The translations under genes and the position numbers were made by a program. The notes under the pieces are model-generated. The model had not been told where the DNA came from. It was given only the letters and a program-made list of their open reading frames with translations, and searched no databases. DNA of 35,874 bases from an uncultured Lachnospiraceae bacterium (GTDB lineage: Bacteria; Bacillota; Clostridia; Lachnospirales; Lachnospiraceae), in contig CANRHU010000038.1 of the NCBI GenBank assembly GCA_947630485.1, positions 1-35,874 of the forward strand. Reading direction: 5' to 3'. Positions within the stretch are counted from its first letter, which is position 1; every line of letters begins with the position of its first letter. This document shows positions 1 to 7,126 of this stretch, in pieces.

Positions 1-1
1 C

Positions 2-64
2 CCTGAAATCGTGGGGGAGAATACCGGAGAAGCCGACGAGGCGGGAGATTCCGATAAAGAATGA
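2..64 (+). CDS. 3' end of an unidentified gene
   Basis: An open frame enters from the left edge and ends at TGA 62-64. Only 20 residues are visible, ending ...GEADEAGDSDKE, so the protein has a strongly acidic C-terminal tail. This is too little to name the product. It is called coding because the frame is open to the edge and no start is available inside the window, but a chance open frame cannot be excluded. Confidence 0.45.
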   Translation, partial: PEIVGENTGEADEAGDSDKE

Positions 65-76
65 GACAGAGCGCTG

Positions 77-143
77 CGGGCGCTTTGCTTGCATGGAAAC
101 AGAAACAGAGCGTTACTGACGCCCTGCTTGCACGGAAACAGGA
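77..143 (+). repeat. Tandem units of a dispersed noncoding repeat
   Basis: Two imperfect units lie head to tail. The first has TTGCATGGAAACAG (90-103) followed by GCGTTACTGACGCC (109-122), and the second has TTGCACGGAAACAG (128-141). The same arrangement, with GCATGGAAA and then GCGTTACTGGCGC, occurs on the minus strand at 8535-8579. The block lies between the end of the partial gene and the terminator of the hemolysin III gene. Confidence 0.55.
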
Positions 144-174
144 CGGGGTGCCGCGGTATTGCGCGGCACCCCGT
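143..174 (-). terminator. Perfect GC-rich hairpin after the hemolysin III gene
   Basis: ACGGGGTGCCGCG pairs perfectly with CGCGGCACCCCGT around a 6-base loop, giving a 13-bp stem. It lies 23 bases past the stop codon of the minus-strand hemolysin III gene. The following T-tract is weak on either strand, so it may work as a terminator or only as a 3'-end stabiliser. Confidence 0.6.
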
Positions 175-196
175 TCAGATGAAGCCGGATAAGAGG

Positions 197-862
197 CTAT
201 GCGACAAACTGATACATCATCACGTAGTGGCAGAAGCTTCCTCCCATGACAAACAGATGGAAAATTTCATGGGAACCGAAATTTCTGTGTTTGGAGTTAA
301 AGATCGGCAGTTTCAGCGCGTAGATCACGCCGCCCACGGTGTAGATCAGTCCGCCCGCCAGCAGCCACCAGAAAGCGGCCTTGGGAAGCGCCTGTACAAT
401 GCGGGTAAACGCCAGGACGCAGACCCAGCCCATGGAGATGTAGAGGACGGATGAGAACCATTTCGGGCAGGTGATCCAGAGAGCCTTGATCAGAATGCCT
501 ACGATGGCGATCGTCCAGACCAGAGCCAGAAGCGCCCAGCCGGTGCGGTCCCCCAGCACAACCAGACAGACCGGCGTGTAGGTGCCGGCGATCAGGATGA
601 AGATCATCATATGGTCGATCTTGCGTAGCACCCGGTTCACGGTCGGCGAGATATCAAAGGTGTGATAGATGGTGCTGGCCGCGTACAGAAGAATCATGCT
701 GACGATGAAGACGGCCAGCGCGCCCTCGGCAAAAAGTCCGGTCTCCCTGTGCGCCTTTAAGAGAAGAGGCGTCGCGGCCAGTATGGCGAGAACCATTCCG
801 ATAAAGTGGGTGATGGCGCTGCCTGGGTCTTTAATCTTGAATTTTTTTGATGTTGAATACAA
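197..862 (-). CDS. Hemolysin III family membrane protein (YqfA/TrhA, PAQR-like)
   Basis: Integral membrane protein of about 221 residues, matching the usual length of the hemolysin III family (progestin/adipoQ receptor-like superfamily). About seven hydrophobic segments are visible. Family metal-site signatures are present: STIYHTFD near the N-terminal third and, close to the C-terminus, GSHEIFHLFVMGGSFCHY with paired His residues. The family has been linked to membrane energetics and fluidity, and true hemolysis is doubtful. I place the start at TTG 860-862, because the GAGGTGAT ribosome binding site lies over the upstream GTG at 869-871, leaving that GTG inside the Shine-Dalgarno. The gene stands alone, divergent from the pseudouridine synthase gene. 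Confidence 0.9.
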   Translation of the reverse strand: MYSTSKKFKIKDPGSAITHFIGMVLAILAATPLLLKAHRETGLFAEGALAVFIVSMILLYAASTIYHTFDISPTVNRVLRKIDHMMIFILIAGTYTPVCLVVLGDRTGWALLALVWTIAIVGILIKALWITCPKWFSSVLYISMGWVCVLAFTRIVQALPKAAFWWLLAGGLIYTVGGVIYALKLPIFNSKHRNFGSHEIFHLFVMGGSFCHYVMMYQFVA

Positions 863-916
863 TATTATCACCTCGATATGATTGCATATGGTTTTTAAAA
901 CTACTTGTCACGTATA

Positions 917-945
917 GTATATTCCTTTCTGACAAAAAAAGCAAT
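917..945 (-). promoter_or_regulatory. Possible sigma-A promoter of the hemolysin III gene
   Basis: On the minus strand a TATACT -10 (922-917) lies 17 bases downstream of a poor TTGCTT -35 (945-940). Placement about 55 bases before the TTG start is sensible, but the -35 match is weak. Confidence 0.35.
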
Positions 946-1031
946 ACTTAAACGAAAAATTTGTGATGGTTTGTGACTGCGCGTTGGGACGCGCCGGAAA
1001 ATCAGCCGCCGCGGCGAAACGGAGTGCAAAA

Positions 1032-1895
1032 ATGCCGGAAATTTTTTATGAAGATCGGGATATCATAGTTGTGAAGAAGCCGGCAGGGGTGGAATCCCAG
1101 GCCCGGCATTCGTTTGAGCCGGATATGGTCAGCGAAATCCGCCGCCATATCTGCGGCTCTTTTCCGAACGGTGTTCCGAACGGCGGACGGCCAAATCTCC
1201 GGCAGCCGTCCGCAGCCTCAGCTGCCTCCAAAAGTCACCATATATCCACATCCGGAACGGAGCCTTACGTGGGCGTTATCCACCGTCTTGACAAACCGGT
1301 ATCCGGGATTATGGTTTACGCGAAGACGAAGGAGGCCGCCGCGGCTCTCAGCGCCCAGATTCAGGCGGGCCGCGTGAAAAAAAGATATCATGCCGTCGTA
1401 TGCGGCAGATGTGTGGATAATGTGGGTAACTTTGTGGATTACTTGTTGAAAGACCCGAGGGAGAACGTGTCGAAAATTGTGGAAAAGGGGATAAACGGAG
1501 CGAAGCGTGCCGAACTAAAGTATTGTGTGCTTGGAGTTTTGGAGGAATCGCCGCATACGCTTCCCGCCTGGGCCGGTTCGGGTCCGCTGTCGCTTGTGGA
1601 GATCGAACTGCTCACCGGCCGCCACCATCAGATCCGTGTACAGTTTGCGGGGCATGGTCTGCCGCTTTGGGGAGATACCCGTTACGGGAGACAGATCAAA
1701 CAGGAGGAAGCGGCCCCGGGGCGCGGGCGGAATTTTGTGTCCCGTCAGCTGGCCCTGTGCGCCTGCGGCCTTGCCTTTGTACATCCTTCCACCGGAAAAG
1801 TTCTGACATTTTCGATGAGGCCGGAGGGAGCGGTTTTCGGACTTTTCGGAGATGCCGGGCCGCGGGGAGAGCTGGGAATGAAACCGCATACATAA
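1032..1895 (+). CDS. RluA-family RNA pseudouridine synthase
   Basis: About 287 residues. It converts specific uridines in rRNA or tRNA to pseudouridine. The opening IFYEDRDIIVVKKPAGV is the typical RluA-type start without an S4 domain. The catalytic motif HRLDKPVSG is at residues 84-92, with D87 as the expected catalytic aspartate, and ELLTGRHHQIRVQF is the second conserved block. A family-atypical low-complexity stretch of about 35 residues (near 43-80) precedes the catalytic motif. I chose ATG 1032 because GGAG (1021-1024) sits 7 bases upstream; the frame extends to 963 without a credible ribosome binding site. The target uridine cannot be told from sequence alone. Confidence 0.88.
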   Translation: MPEIFYEDRDIIVVKKPAGVESQARHSFEPDMVSEIRRHICGSFPNGVPNGGRPNLRQPSAASAASKSHHISTSGTEPYVGVIHRLDKPVSGIMVYAKTKEAAAALSAQIQAGRVKKRYHAVVCGRCVDNVGNFVDYLLKDPRENVSKIVEKGINGAKRAELKYCVLGVLEESPHTLPAWAGSGPLSLVEIELLTGRHHQIRVQFAGHGLPLWGDTRYGRQIKQEEAAPGRGRNFVSRQLALCACGLAFVHPSTGKVLTFSMRPEGAVFGLFGDAGPRGELGMKPHT

Positions 1896-2000
1896 AAAGC
1901 GGCTTTTGTGCCATACTGAATAATGTACAAAGGAAGTACGAATCAGAAACAGGTGAGTCCATGGTTCAGCCATGTAAGACACTGAAGACAGAGAAGCAAA

Positions 2001-2020
2001 GGGGGCCGCGCGCGGCCCCC
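2001..2020. terminator. Bidirectional hairpin between convergent genes
   Basis: GGGGGCCGCG pairs perfectly with CGCGGCCCCC. The outer base of the hairpin (2020) is the last base of the stop codon of the minus-strand AraC gene. It is followed on the plus strand by TATTTTG, so it can also end the pseudouridine synthase transcript 106 bases downstream of that gene's stop. Confidence 0.65.
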
Positions 2021-2874
2021 TATTTTGAAATCAGTTTATTTTCATTCCGCCATTCTCTCGGCGAAACCCCATATACGTTCTTGAACGCCCTTGAGAAATG
2101 CAGCTGACTCGGGTAACCTACGGCGTTGCTGATATTGCCGATGGAGAGACTGGTCAGCTTCAAAAGTTCCGCCGCCTTGCTCATGCGGTAGCTGATCAGG
2201 AATTCCTGGGGCGTTTTGCCCACCGCGTCGCGGAATATCTTGCCGAAATAGCTGCGGTTTAAGTTGCAGAAGGACGCGATATTTTCCACGGAGATGTCGT
2301 TCTGGAAATTCTGCTCGATAAACGACAGCGCCTCCCGCACATAAAAGTCCTGGAGCTTGCCGGTCTGTACCAGCTGCCTGGCGGACGAGGAACGGGTCAG
2401 ATAGTCCAGAAACAGATACAGGTGCCCGATTAGGTGGAACGGCGACTGGTCCGGATTCTGGGCGATGTAGAGCATCTCGTTCTTAAGCTCCATACTCAGC
2501 TCGCGCGTATCGGCATGGTAGATGGGAGAGTCTGCCGTCAGACCTGCCAGTTCCAGCGCTTCCTTTACCTTCAGACCGTCGAATTCCACCCAGGTGTACT
2601 CCCAGGGATGGTGTTCGTCCGCGCAGTAGGATGTGATTTGTTTGGGAAAGGTCATAAAGCCGTTGCCGCTTTTCAGATGGTACTCGCGTTTCTCACCGTC
2701 CGAAGCCATGGCGGTCAGCGTCCCTGCGCCGGAAATTACATAGTAGAACAGATAATGACTGCGGGAGCAAGGCCCGCAGGCATGGAGAGGTTCACACTGC
2801 TCCCACCCATATTGATATAAACTCAGATCAACGAACCTCTCATTTGGGAAAATGGAAAACAGGACGTTGCTCAT
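2020..2874 (-). CDS. AraC/XylS-family transcriptional regulator
   Basis: A 284-residue sugar-type AraC regulator. The N-terminal half has a cupin-like ligand domain (HYLFYYVISGAGTLTA, then FMTFPKQITSYCADEHHPWEYTWVEFDG). The C-terminal ~100 residues form two helix-turn-helix units: SVENIASFCNLNRSYFGKIF, and the second ending in the family signature GYPSQLHFSRAFKNVYGVSP. The start at ATG 2874 has AAAGGAG 8 bases upstream, and the longer frame to 2916 lacks support. It is divergent from the amylosucrase-like gene, with a 383-bp shared region carrying direct repeats, so it probably regulates that gene in response to a sugar. The ligand is unknown. Confidence 0.9.
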   Translation of the reverse strand: MSNVLFSIFPNERFVDLSLYQYGWEQCEPLHACGPCSRSHYLFYYVISGAGTLTAMASDGEKREYHLKSGNGFMTFPKQITSYCADEHHPWEYTWVEFDGLKVKEALELAGLTADSPIYHADTRELSMELKNEMLYIAQNPDQSPFHLIGHLYLFLDYLTRSSSARQLVQTGKLQDFYVREALSFIEQNFQNDISVENIASFCNLNRSYFGKIFRDAVGKTPQEFLISYRMSKAAELLKLTSLSIGNISNAVGYPSQLHFSRAFKNVYGVSPREWRNENKLISK

Positions 2875-3098
2875 AATTCTGGCTCCTTTCGTCGGCACAT
2901 GGCCCATGCAGAACAATAATACTTAGAAATGTTCAACGTAACGCACATAAAATCAGTCGAAAATTCGGGATCCGATTGTGAAATATTACATAAGCTACTA
3001 ACGTCCACTTTCATTATATACCCAAAAGTGATTGAATAGCAAGGTATATCGACAAAAGCGGCATTTCGGCATATTTTCCGCTGCGGATTATCATTTAC

Positions 3099-3173
3099 GG
3101 CAGAAATCGATGGATTCTTTTTATCCTGCGGAAATCGTGAGGTAAATTGCAAGCCGACGTGCGGAAATCGTGA
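3099..3173 (+). promoter_or_regulatory. Direct-repeat operator candidate for the AraC regulator
   Basis: TGCGGAAATCGTGA occurs exactly at 3127-3140 and again at 3160-3173, 33 bases apart (about three helical turns). A weaker relative, GGCAGAAATCGATG, lies at 3099-3112. AraC-family proteins bind direct repeats on one face of the helix. The proximal copy ends 23 bases before the -35 of the downstream promoter, a typical activator position. Confidence 0.6.
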
Positions 3174-3196
3174 ATGACCGGAATGTGTCAAGCTGA

Positions 3197-3225
3197 TTGA
3201 CAGTCCCGGAACAAAATGATAGAAT
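3197..3225 (+). promoter_or_regulatory. Sigma-A promoter of the amylosucrase-like gene
   Basis: A perfect TTGACA -35 (3197-3202), 17-base spacer and TAGAAT -10 (3220-3225). The expected transcript start is near 3232, leaving a short leader of about 25 bases before the ribosome binding site region. Confidence 0.75.
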
Positions 3226-3257
3226 TGCAGAAATATCAATTTTGAGGAAGTGAAAAC

Positions 3258-5090
3258 GTGGAGGAGAAGAAGGACATTTTCAAAGAGCGTTTGGCAAAGC
3301 ATTACGATGAGCTGAAATGGCTTTACATGGAATTATATAATGACGAGACCCGTTTTATCGAACTCTGCGAAAACCTGAAGGGATTTTTTGACGCCAGAAA
3401 GGTTTCTCTGAAAACCCTTGATGCGAAGCGGGAGGCGGATCCGGAGTGGTTCCGGGGAAGCGGCATACTGGGCATGATGATGTATGTAGGGCAGTTTGCC
3501 GGAAATTTAAAAGGCGTGGCCGGGCATCTGGATTATGTAAAATCCTGCGGCGTCAATTATCTGCATCTGATGCCCCTGATGGAGTCGCCGGCGGGAAGGT
3601 CTGACGGCGGCTATGCGGTGGCGGATTTCCGCAAGGTGCAGGAAGAGCTGGGGACGGTAGAGGATCTGGAAGAGCTGGCGGATCAGTGCCATGGGCAGGG
3701 GATCAGCCTGTGCCTGGATTTTGTCATGAACCACACTTCGGAGGAGCATGAGTGGGCCAGACGGGCGCGGGCCGGGGAGAAGGAGTATCAGGACCGGTAC
3801 TTCTTCTATGACACCTGGGAAATTCCGATGCAGTTTGAAAAAACCGTTCCCCAGGTGTTTCCGACGACGGCGCCGGGGAATTTCACCTGGCTGCCGGACG
3901 TGGGCAAACATGTGATGACCTCCTTTTATCCGTACCAGTGGGATCTGAATTACGCGAATCCGGTAGTATTTAACGAGATGGTTTATAATTATCTGTTCCT
4001 GACGAACCTGGGAATCGATGTGATCCGTCTGGACGCGGTGCCCTATATCTGGAAAGAGCTTGGGACCACCTGCCGGAATCTGCCGCAGGTACATACGCTG
4101 GTGCGCATGATGCGCATGATCGGGGAAGTGGTGTGCCCCGGAACGCTCCTGCTTGGAGAGGTGGTCATGGAGCCGGTCAAGGTGGCGCCGTATTTCGGAA
4201 CTGTGGAGAAGCCGGAATGCCACATGCTCTACAATGTAACCACGATGGCGACGATCTGGCATACGGTGGCGACGCAGGATGTGCGGCTTTTGAAAAAGCA
4301 GCTGGATACCGTGTACCGTCTGCCGCAGGAATATACATTTTTAAACTACCTCCGCTGCCATGACGATATCGGTTGGGGATTGGATTACGACACGCTGGCA
4401 GGCTGGGGGATGCAGCAGGTGCCGCACAAACAGTTTTTGAATGATTTCTTTACCGGGAAGCTGGATGACAGTTTCAGCCGCGGCGAACTTTATAACAATG
4501 ATCCGATTACCCGCGACGCCCGTTTCTGCGGGACGACGGCGTCCATGTGCGGCGTGGAGAAGGCCGGATTCTGCGGAGATGCGCACGGCATGGAACGGGC
4601 GCTCCGTCTGGATGTGATGCTGCATGCGTTTATGCTGTTCCAGGCCGGAATCCCGGTAATCTACAGCGGCGACGAGGTTGGCCAGGTGAATGATTATACC
4701 TATAAGGATGATCCGGAGAAGCGGATGGATTCCCGGTATATTCACAGGGGGACGTTCCAGTGGAATCTGGTGAAAAATATCGGCAGACCCGGTACGGTGC
4801 AGGAGCAGCTGTTTACGGCGCTTCGGAAGCTGGAGACGCTGCGGGCGGCGCATGAGGCGTTTGAGACCCATGCGGAGGCTGAGACCTGTGAGAGCGGAAA
4901 CGACGGCGTTCTGATGCTCAAAAGAACCGGAAAGAAGGAGACGCTGGTTGGAATCTTTAATTTCCGTCGGGAGATACAGGGCATAGACTGGGCGGAGACC
5001 GGAAGGGATCTGCTGACGGATGAGCCTGTGGGAAAAGACGGGAAGGTATGGCTTAGACCCTTTGATTTTGTGTGGGCGGTTCTTGACTAG
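3258..5090 (+). CDS. Amylosucrase-like GH13 alpha-glucosyltransferase
   Basis: A 610-residue glycoside hydrolase family 13 enzyme closest in motifs to amylosucrase (subfamily GH13_4), which splits sucrose and transfers glucose to an alpha-glucan. An N-terminal helical region (about 1-65) precedes the barrel. Visible signatures are RSDGGYAV (114-121), DFVMNHTSEEHEW (154-166), GIDVIRLDAV with nucleophile D259, LLGEV with acid/base E301, and CHDDIGW with D369. The late DSRYIHR motif matches the amylosucrase DSRWAHR block that holds the pocket arginine, and S-D-G-G holds its aspartate partner. It starts with GTG 3258 behind GAGGAAG (3244-3250). It carries no signal peptide, so it is cytoplasmic and needs sucrose import from elsewhere. 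Hydrolysis or phosphorolysis of sucrose remains possible. Confidence 0.85.
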   Translation: MEEKKDIFKERLAKHYDELKWLYMELYNDETRFIELCENLKGFFDARKVSLKTLDAKREADPEWFRGSGILGMMMYVGQFAGNLKGVAGHLDYVKSCGVNYLHLMPLMESPAGRSDGGYAVADFRKVQEELGTVEDLEELADQCHGQGISLCLDFVMNHTSEEHEWARRARAGEKEYQDRYFFYDTWEIPMQFEKTVPQVFPTTAPGNFTWLPDVGKHVMTSFYPYQWDLNYANPVVFNEMVYNYLFLTNLGIDVIRLDAVPYIWKELGTTCRNLPQVHTLVRMMRMIGEVVCPGTLLLGEVVMEPVKVAPYFGTVEKPECHMLYNVTTMATIWHTVATQDVRLLKKQLDTVYRLPQEYTFLNYLRCHDDIGWGLDYDTLAGWGMQQVPHKQFLNDFFTGKLDDSFSRGELYNNDPITRDARFCGTTASMCGVEKAGFCGDAHGMERALRLDVMLHAFMLFQAGIPVIYSGDEVGQVNDYTYKDDPEKRMDSRYIHRGTFQWNLVKNIGRPGTVQEQLFTALRKLETLRAAHEAFETHAEAETCESGNDGVLMLKRTGKKETLVGIFNFRREIQGIDWAETGRDLLTDEPVGKDGKVWLRPFDFVWAVLD

Positions 5091-5229
5091 GCCGATACGG
5101 CTGTCTGCGCAGTCCGGGAAAGTATCGGAACCGACAGAATAAGTGTTGGCAAAACCGTCCATAATCTAAAAAGATTTATCTGCCGAATCCTTTGGAAAGA
5201 ACCGGCAGATGGGGAAGGACTTTCGGATT

Positions 5230-6267
5230 ATGGACGATAAAGGCAAGAGAATACTGCGAATCCTGGGAGTCGCTGGGGGAGTATATCTGATTTTTAAGTA
5301 TATACTGCCGCTTACGGCTCCTTTTGTATTTGCGGCGGCCGCGGCCGTTGTCTTAAAGCCATCGGCGGAAAAGCTCTCGGAAAAGCTGCGGATTCGGTGG
5401 CGCGGACGCCAGTTCGGCGTGTCGCCCTGTATGGCAGCTCTTCTGGAGCTGGTTCTGCTCCTGAGTCTTCTGGGCGCTGCGGCGTATGCGGGCGGGAGGC
5501 GGCTTTGTCAGCAGGTCATGCTCTTTATGGAACGGATGCCGGAATGGCTGGCGCAGCTGAACCGGTGGCTCACTGGCATGTGCCATATGGTGGAGGAACG
5601 GCTGACGCTTAAGGAAGATACGATGGTATATCTGGCCCAGGACATGATTCTGGGACTGGGAGACCGGATGAAGCAGGGCATGATGCCCTATCTGATGGGA
5701 AATTCCATGTCGCTGGCCCAGGAGACCTTGGGACTTGCCGTCGTCGTGATTCTGTTTGCTTCGGGGGTGATGCTGTTTGTCAGGGAGATGGACGGGATCC
5801 GTCAGCGGCTGGAGGCCTCGGCCTTCCGGGAAGAGTTCGCCCGGATTGGACAGGTGCTGGGGGTGGTCGGACGCGCGTATCTCCGGGCGCAGGGAATCAT
5901 ACTGATTTTTACAATGCTTCTGTGCGCGGCAGGGCTGTTTTTGCTGAAAAATCCCTATTATATTTTAGCCGGAATCGGCCTGGGGCTGCTCGACGCGCTG
6001 CCGCTTTTTGGTACGGGGACGGTGTTCGTGCCATGGGCTTTGTTCTGCTTTTTGCGGGGGAAATGGCGGCGGGGACTGTTTCTGCTGGTACTTTATATGG
6101 CCTGCTATTTTCTGAGGGAAATTCTGGAAGCAAAGCTGTTGGGGGATAAGGTGGGGCTTTCGCCTCTTGAGACCCTGGTTTCGATCTATGTGGGGCTTAG
6201 GCTCTTTGGTATCCCCGGCGTGCTTCTGGGTCCTGTGGGGACGCTTCTCATAAAGGAATTTATATAA
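5230..6267 (+). CDS. AI-2E/YtvI-family integral membrane protein
   Basis: A polytopic membrane protein of about 345 residues in the AI-2E transporter superfamily (PF01594), nearest in length and style to the sporulation protein YtvI. It has paired N-terminal hydrophobic helices, a soluble central stretch rich in Met/Glu/Arg (about 80-165), and several C-terminal helices. A GLLDALPLFGTGTVF motif and a final GIPGVLLGPVGTLLIKEF are typical of the family. ATG 5230 has GGGGAAGGA 10 bases upstream; ATG 5209 is an alternative with a weaker site. The substrate is unknown and a role in sporulation is inferred only from the family. It follows the GH13 gene after about 140 bases. Confidence 0.82.
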   Translation: MDDKGKRILRILGVAGGVYLIFKYILPLTAPFVFAAAAAVVLKPSAEKLSEKLRIRWRGRQFGVSPCMAALLELVLLLSLLGAAAYAGGRRLCQQVMLFMERMPEWLAQLNRWLTGMCHMVEERLTLKEDTMVYLAQDMILGLGDRMKQGMMPYLMGNSMSLAQETLGLAVVVILFASGVMLFVREMDGIRQRLEASAFREEFARIGQVLGVVGRAYLRAQGIILIFTMLLCAAGLFLLKNPYYILAGIGLGLLDALPLFGTGTVFVPWALFCFLRGKWRRGLFLLVLYMACYFLREILEAKLLGDKVGLSPLETLVSIYVGLRLFGIPGVLLGPVGTLLIKEFI

Positions 6268-6290
6268 AAATGGGCAGGCCTGTCCGCAAA

Positions 6291-6866
6291 TCAGTTCAGC
6301 AGGTTTCCGCGCCTTAACGTATACCGGATCGCGCTTCCAAGCGTCAGCGCGATGGCAATTTTGGCTGCGTCGCCGGGTAGATACGGGATTGCTCCCATGG
6401 CCAGGGCCTCAAAAAAGGTCAGACGCATCTGATAGGCCAGCCACAGGGAGCCGAACAGATATAAAAGGGCAGTACCGGCGATCATGCCGGTCACCGCGGG
6501 AACTTTCTTTCCGTGAAAATGGTCCACAAAACAGCCCTCCGTGACCGCCAGAAACAGATACCCAAGCATATAGCCCCCGGTCGGTCCTGCCACTTTGGCA
6601 AATCCGCCGGAAAATCCAGTGAATACCGGAAGTCCGGCCAGTCCGAGAAGAAGATAGGCGACGCAGCTGATAAGTCCGAGCTTCAGACCCAACACGTAGA
6701 CGGTGAGATAGATAGCCAGGCTTCCCAGGGAAATGGGAACCGGCGAAATGGAAATAGGAAATGAAATCGGCCCCAGAATGCAGATTACCGCGATCATGAG
6801 CGCGGTGAGCGTCATTTCGCGGATGTTTAAAAAGGGTCTTTCTGTCGCTTTGTCTGATGAATGCAT
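6291..6866 (-). CDS. bioY: BioY biotin transporter, ECF substrate-binding component
   Basis: A 191-residue S-component of an energy-coupling-factor importer that captures biotin; it would use shared EcfAA'T modules encoded elsewhere. About six membrane helices are visible, with family blocks GPISFPISISPVPISLGSL, GLAGLPVFTGFSGG, GPTGGYMLGYLF and the C-terminal AIPYLPGDAAKI. The ribosome binding site AAGGAGG lies about 10 bases before ATG 6866. Its promoter overlaps a biotin-repressor-type operator. No biotin synthesis genes are in the window, so it is a stand-alone salvage gene. Confidence 0.95.
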   Translation of the reverse strand: MHSSDKATERPFLNIREMTLTALMIAVICILGPISFPISISPVPISLGSLAIYLTVYVLGLKLGLISCVAYLLLGLAGLPVFTGFSGGFAKVAGPTGGYMLGYLFLAVTEGCFVDHFHGKKVPAVTGMIAGTALLYLFGSLWLAYQMRLTFFEALAMGAIPYLPGDAAKIAIALTLGSAIRYTLRRGNLLN

Positions 6867-6907
6867 GATTAAAAATCCTCCTTACGGTCAGGTTTGCATT
6901 TATGGTT

Positions 6908-6936
6908 ATTATACAGGTCGGTTCGCATATTGTCAA
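6908..6936 (-). promoter_or_regulatory. Consensus sigma-A promoter of bioY
   Basis: On the minus strand TTGACA (6936-6931), a 17-base spacer and TATAAT (6913-6908) match consensus exactly. A promoter this good normally needs repression, which fits the overlapping BirA-type operator. Confidence 0.85.
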
Positions 6937-6961
6937 CATATAATTAAAATAAAGTTGACAT
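6930..6961. promoter_or_regulatory. BirA-type biotin operator
   Basis: TTGTCAAC (6930-6937) and GTTGACAT (6954-6961) form a near-perfect inverted repeat separated by 16 AT-rich bases. This is the size and style of the bacterial biotin repressor box (TTGTnAAC-N14-16-GTTnACAA). The left half contains the -35 of bioY, so BirA loaded with biotinyl-AMP would block the promoter. Confidence 0.75.
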
Positions 6962-7126
6962 TTGCAAACGAACAGTTTCAGGATGACAAATGGCGGGGAA
7001 TATGATAAACTGATTACAGTATGCGGAGACGGCAGTGCCCTGCGCTGTGGCGGAGAGATGGTTCCTGTGCTGCGGTATGTGCGGCGGCCCGCATCAAATT
7101 TTTGTGTGGAAGAAGGAGAGGCAGAG

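Noticed and set aside
77-143. CRISPR-like reading of the tandem GCATGGAAAC units
   Set aside because: Only two imperfect units with similar intervening sequence and no cas genes; better explained by the dispersed repeat family.
963-1031. Longer start for the pseudouridine synthase
   Set aside because: No ribosome binding site, and the extra residues precede the normal family opening.
6962-7126. Longer start for the GPH symporter
   Set aside because: It would begin at the edge of the bioY operator and add 55 residues not typical of the family; ATG 7127 has a good ribosome binding site.
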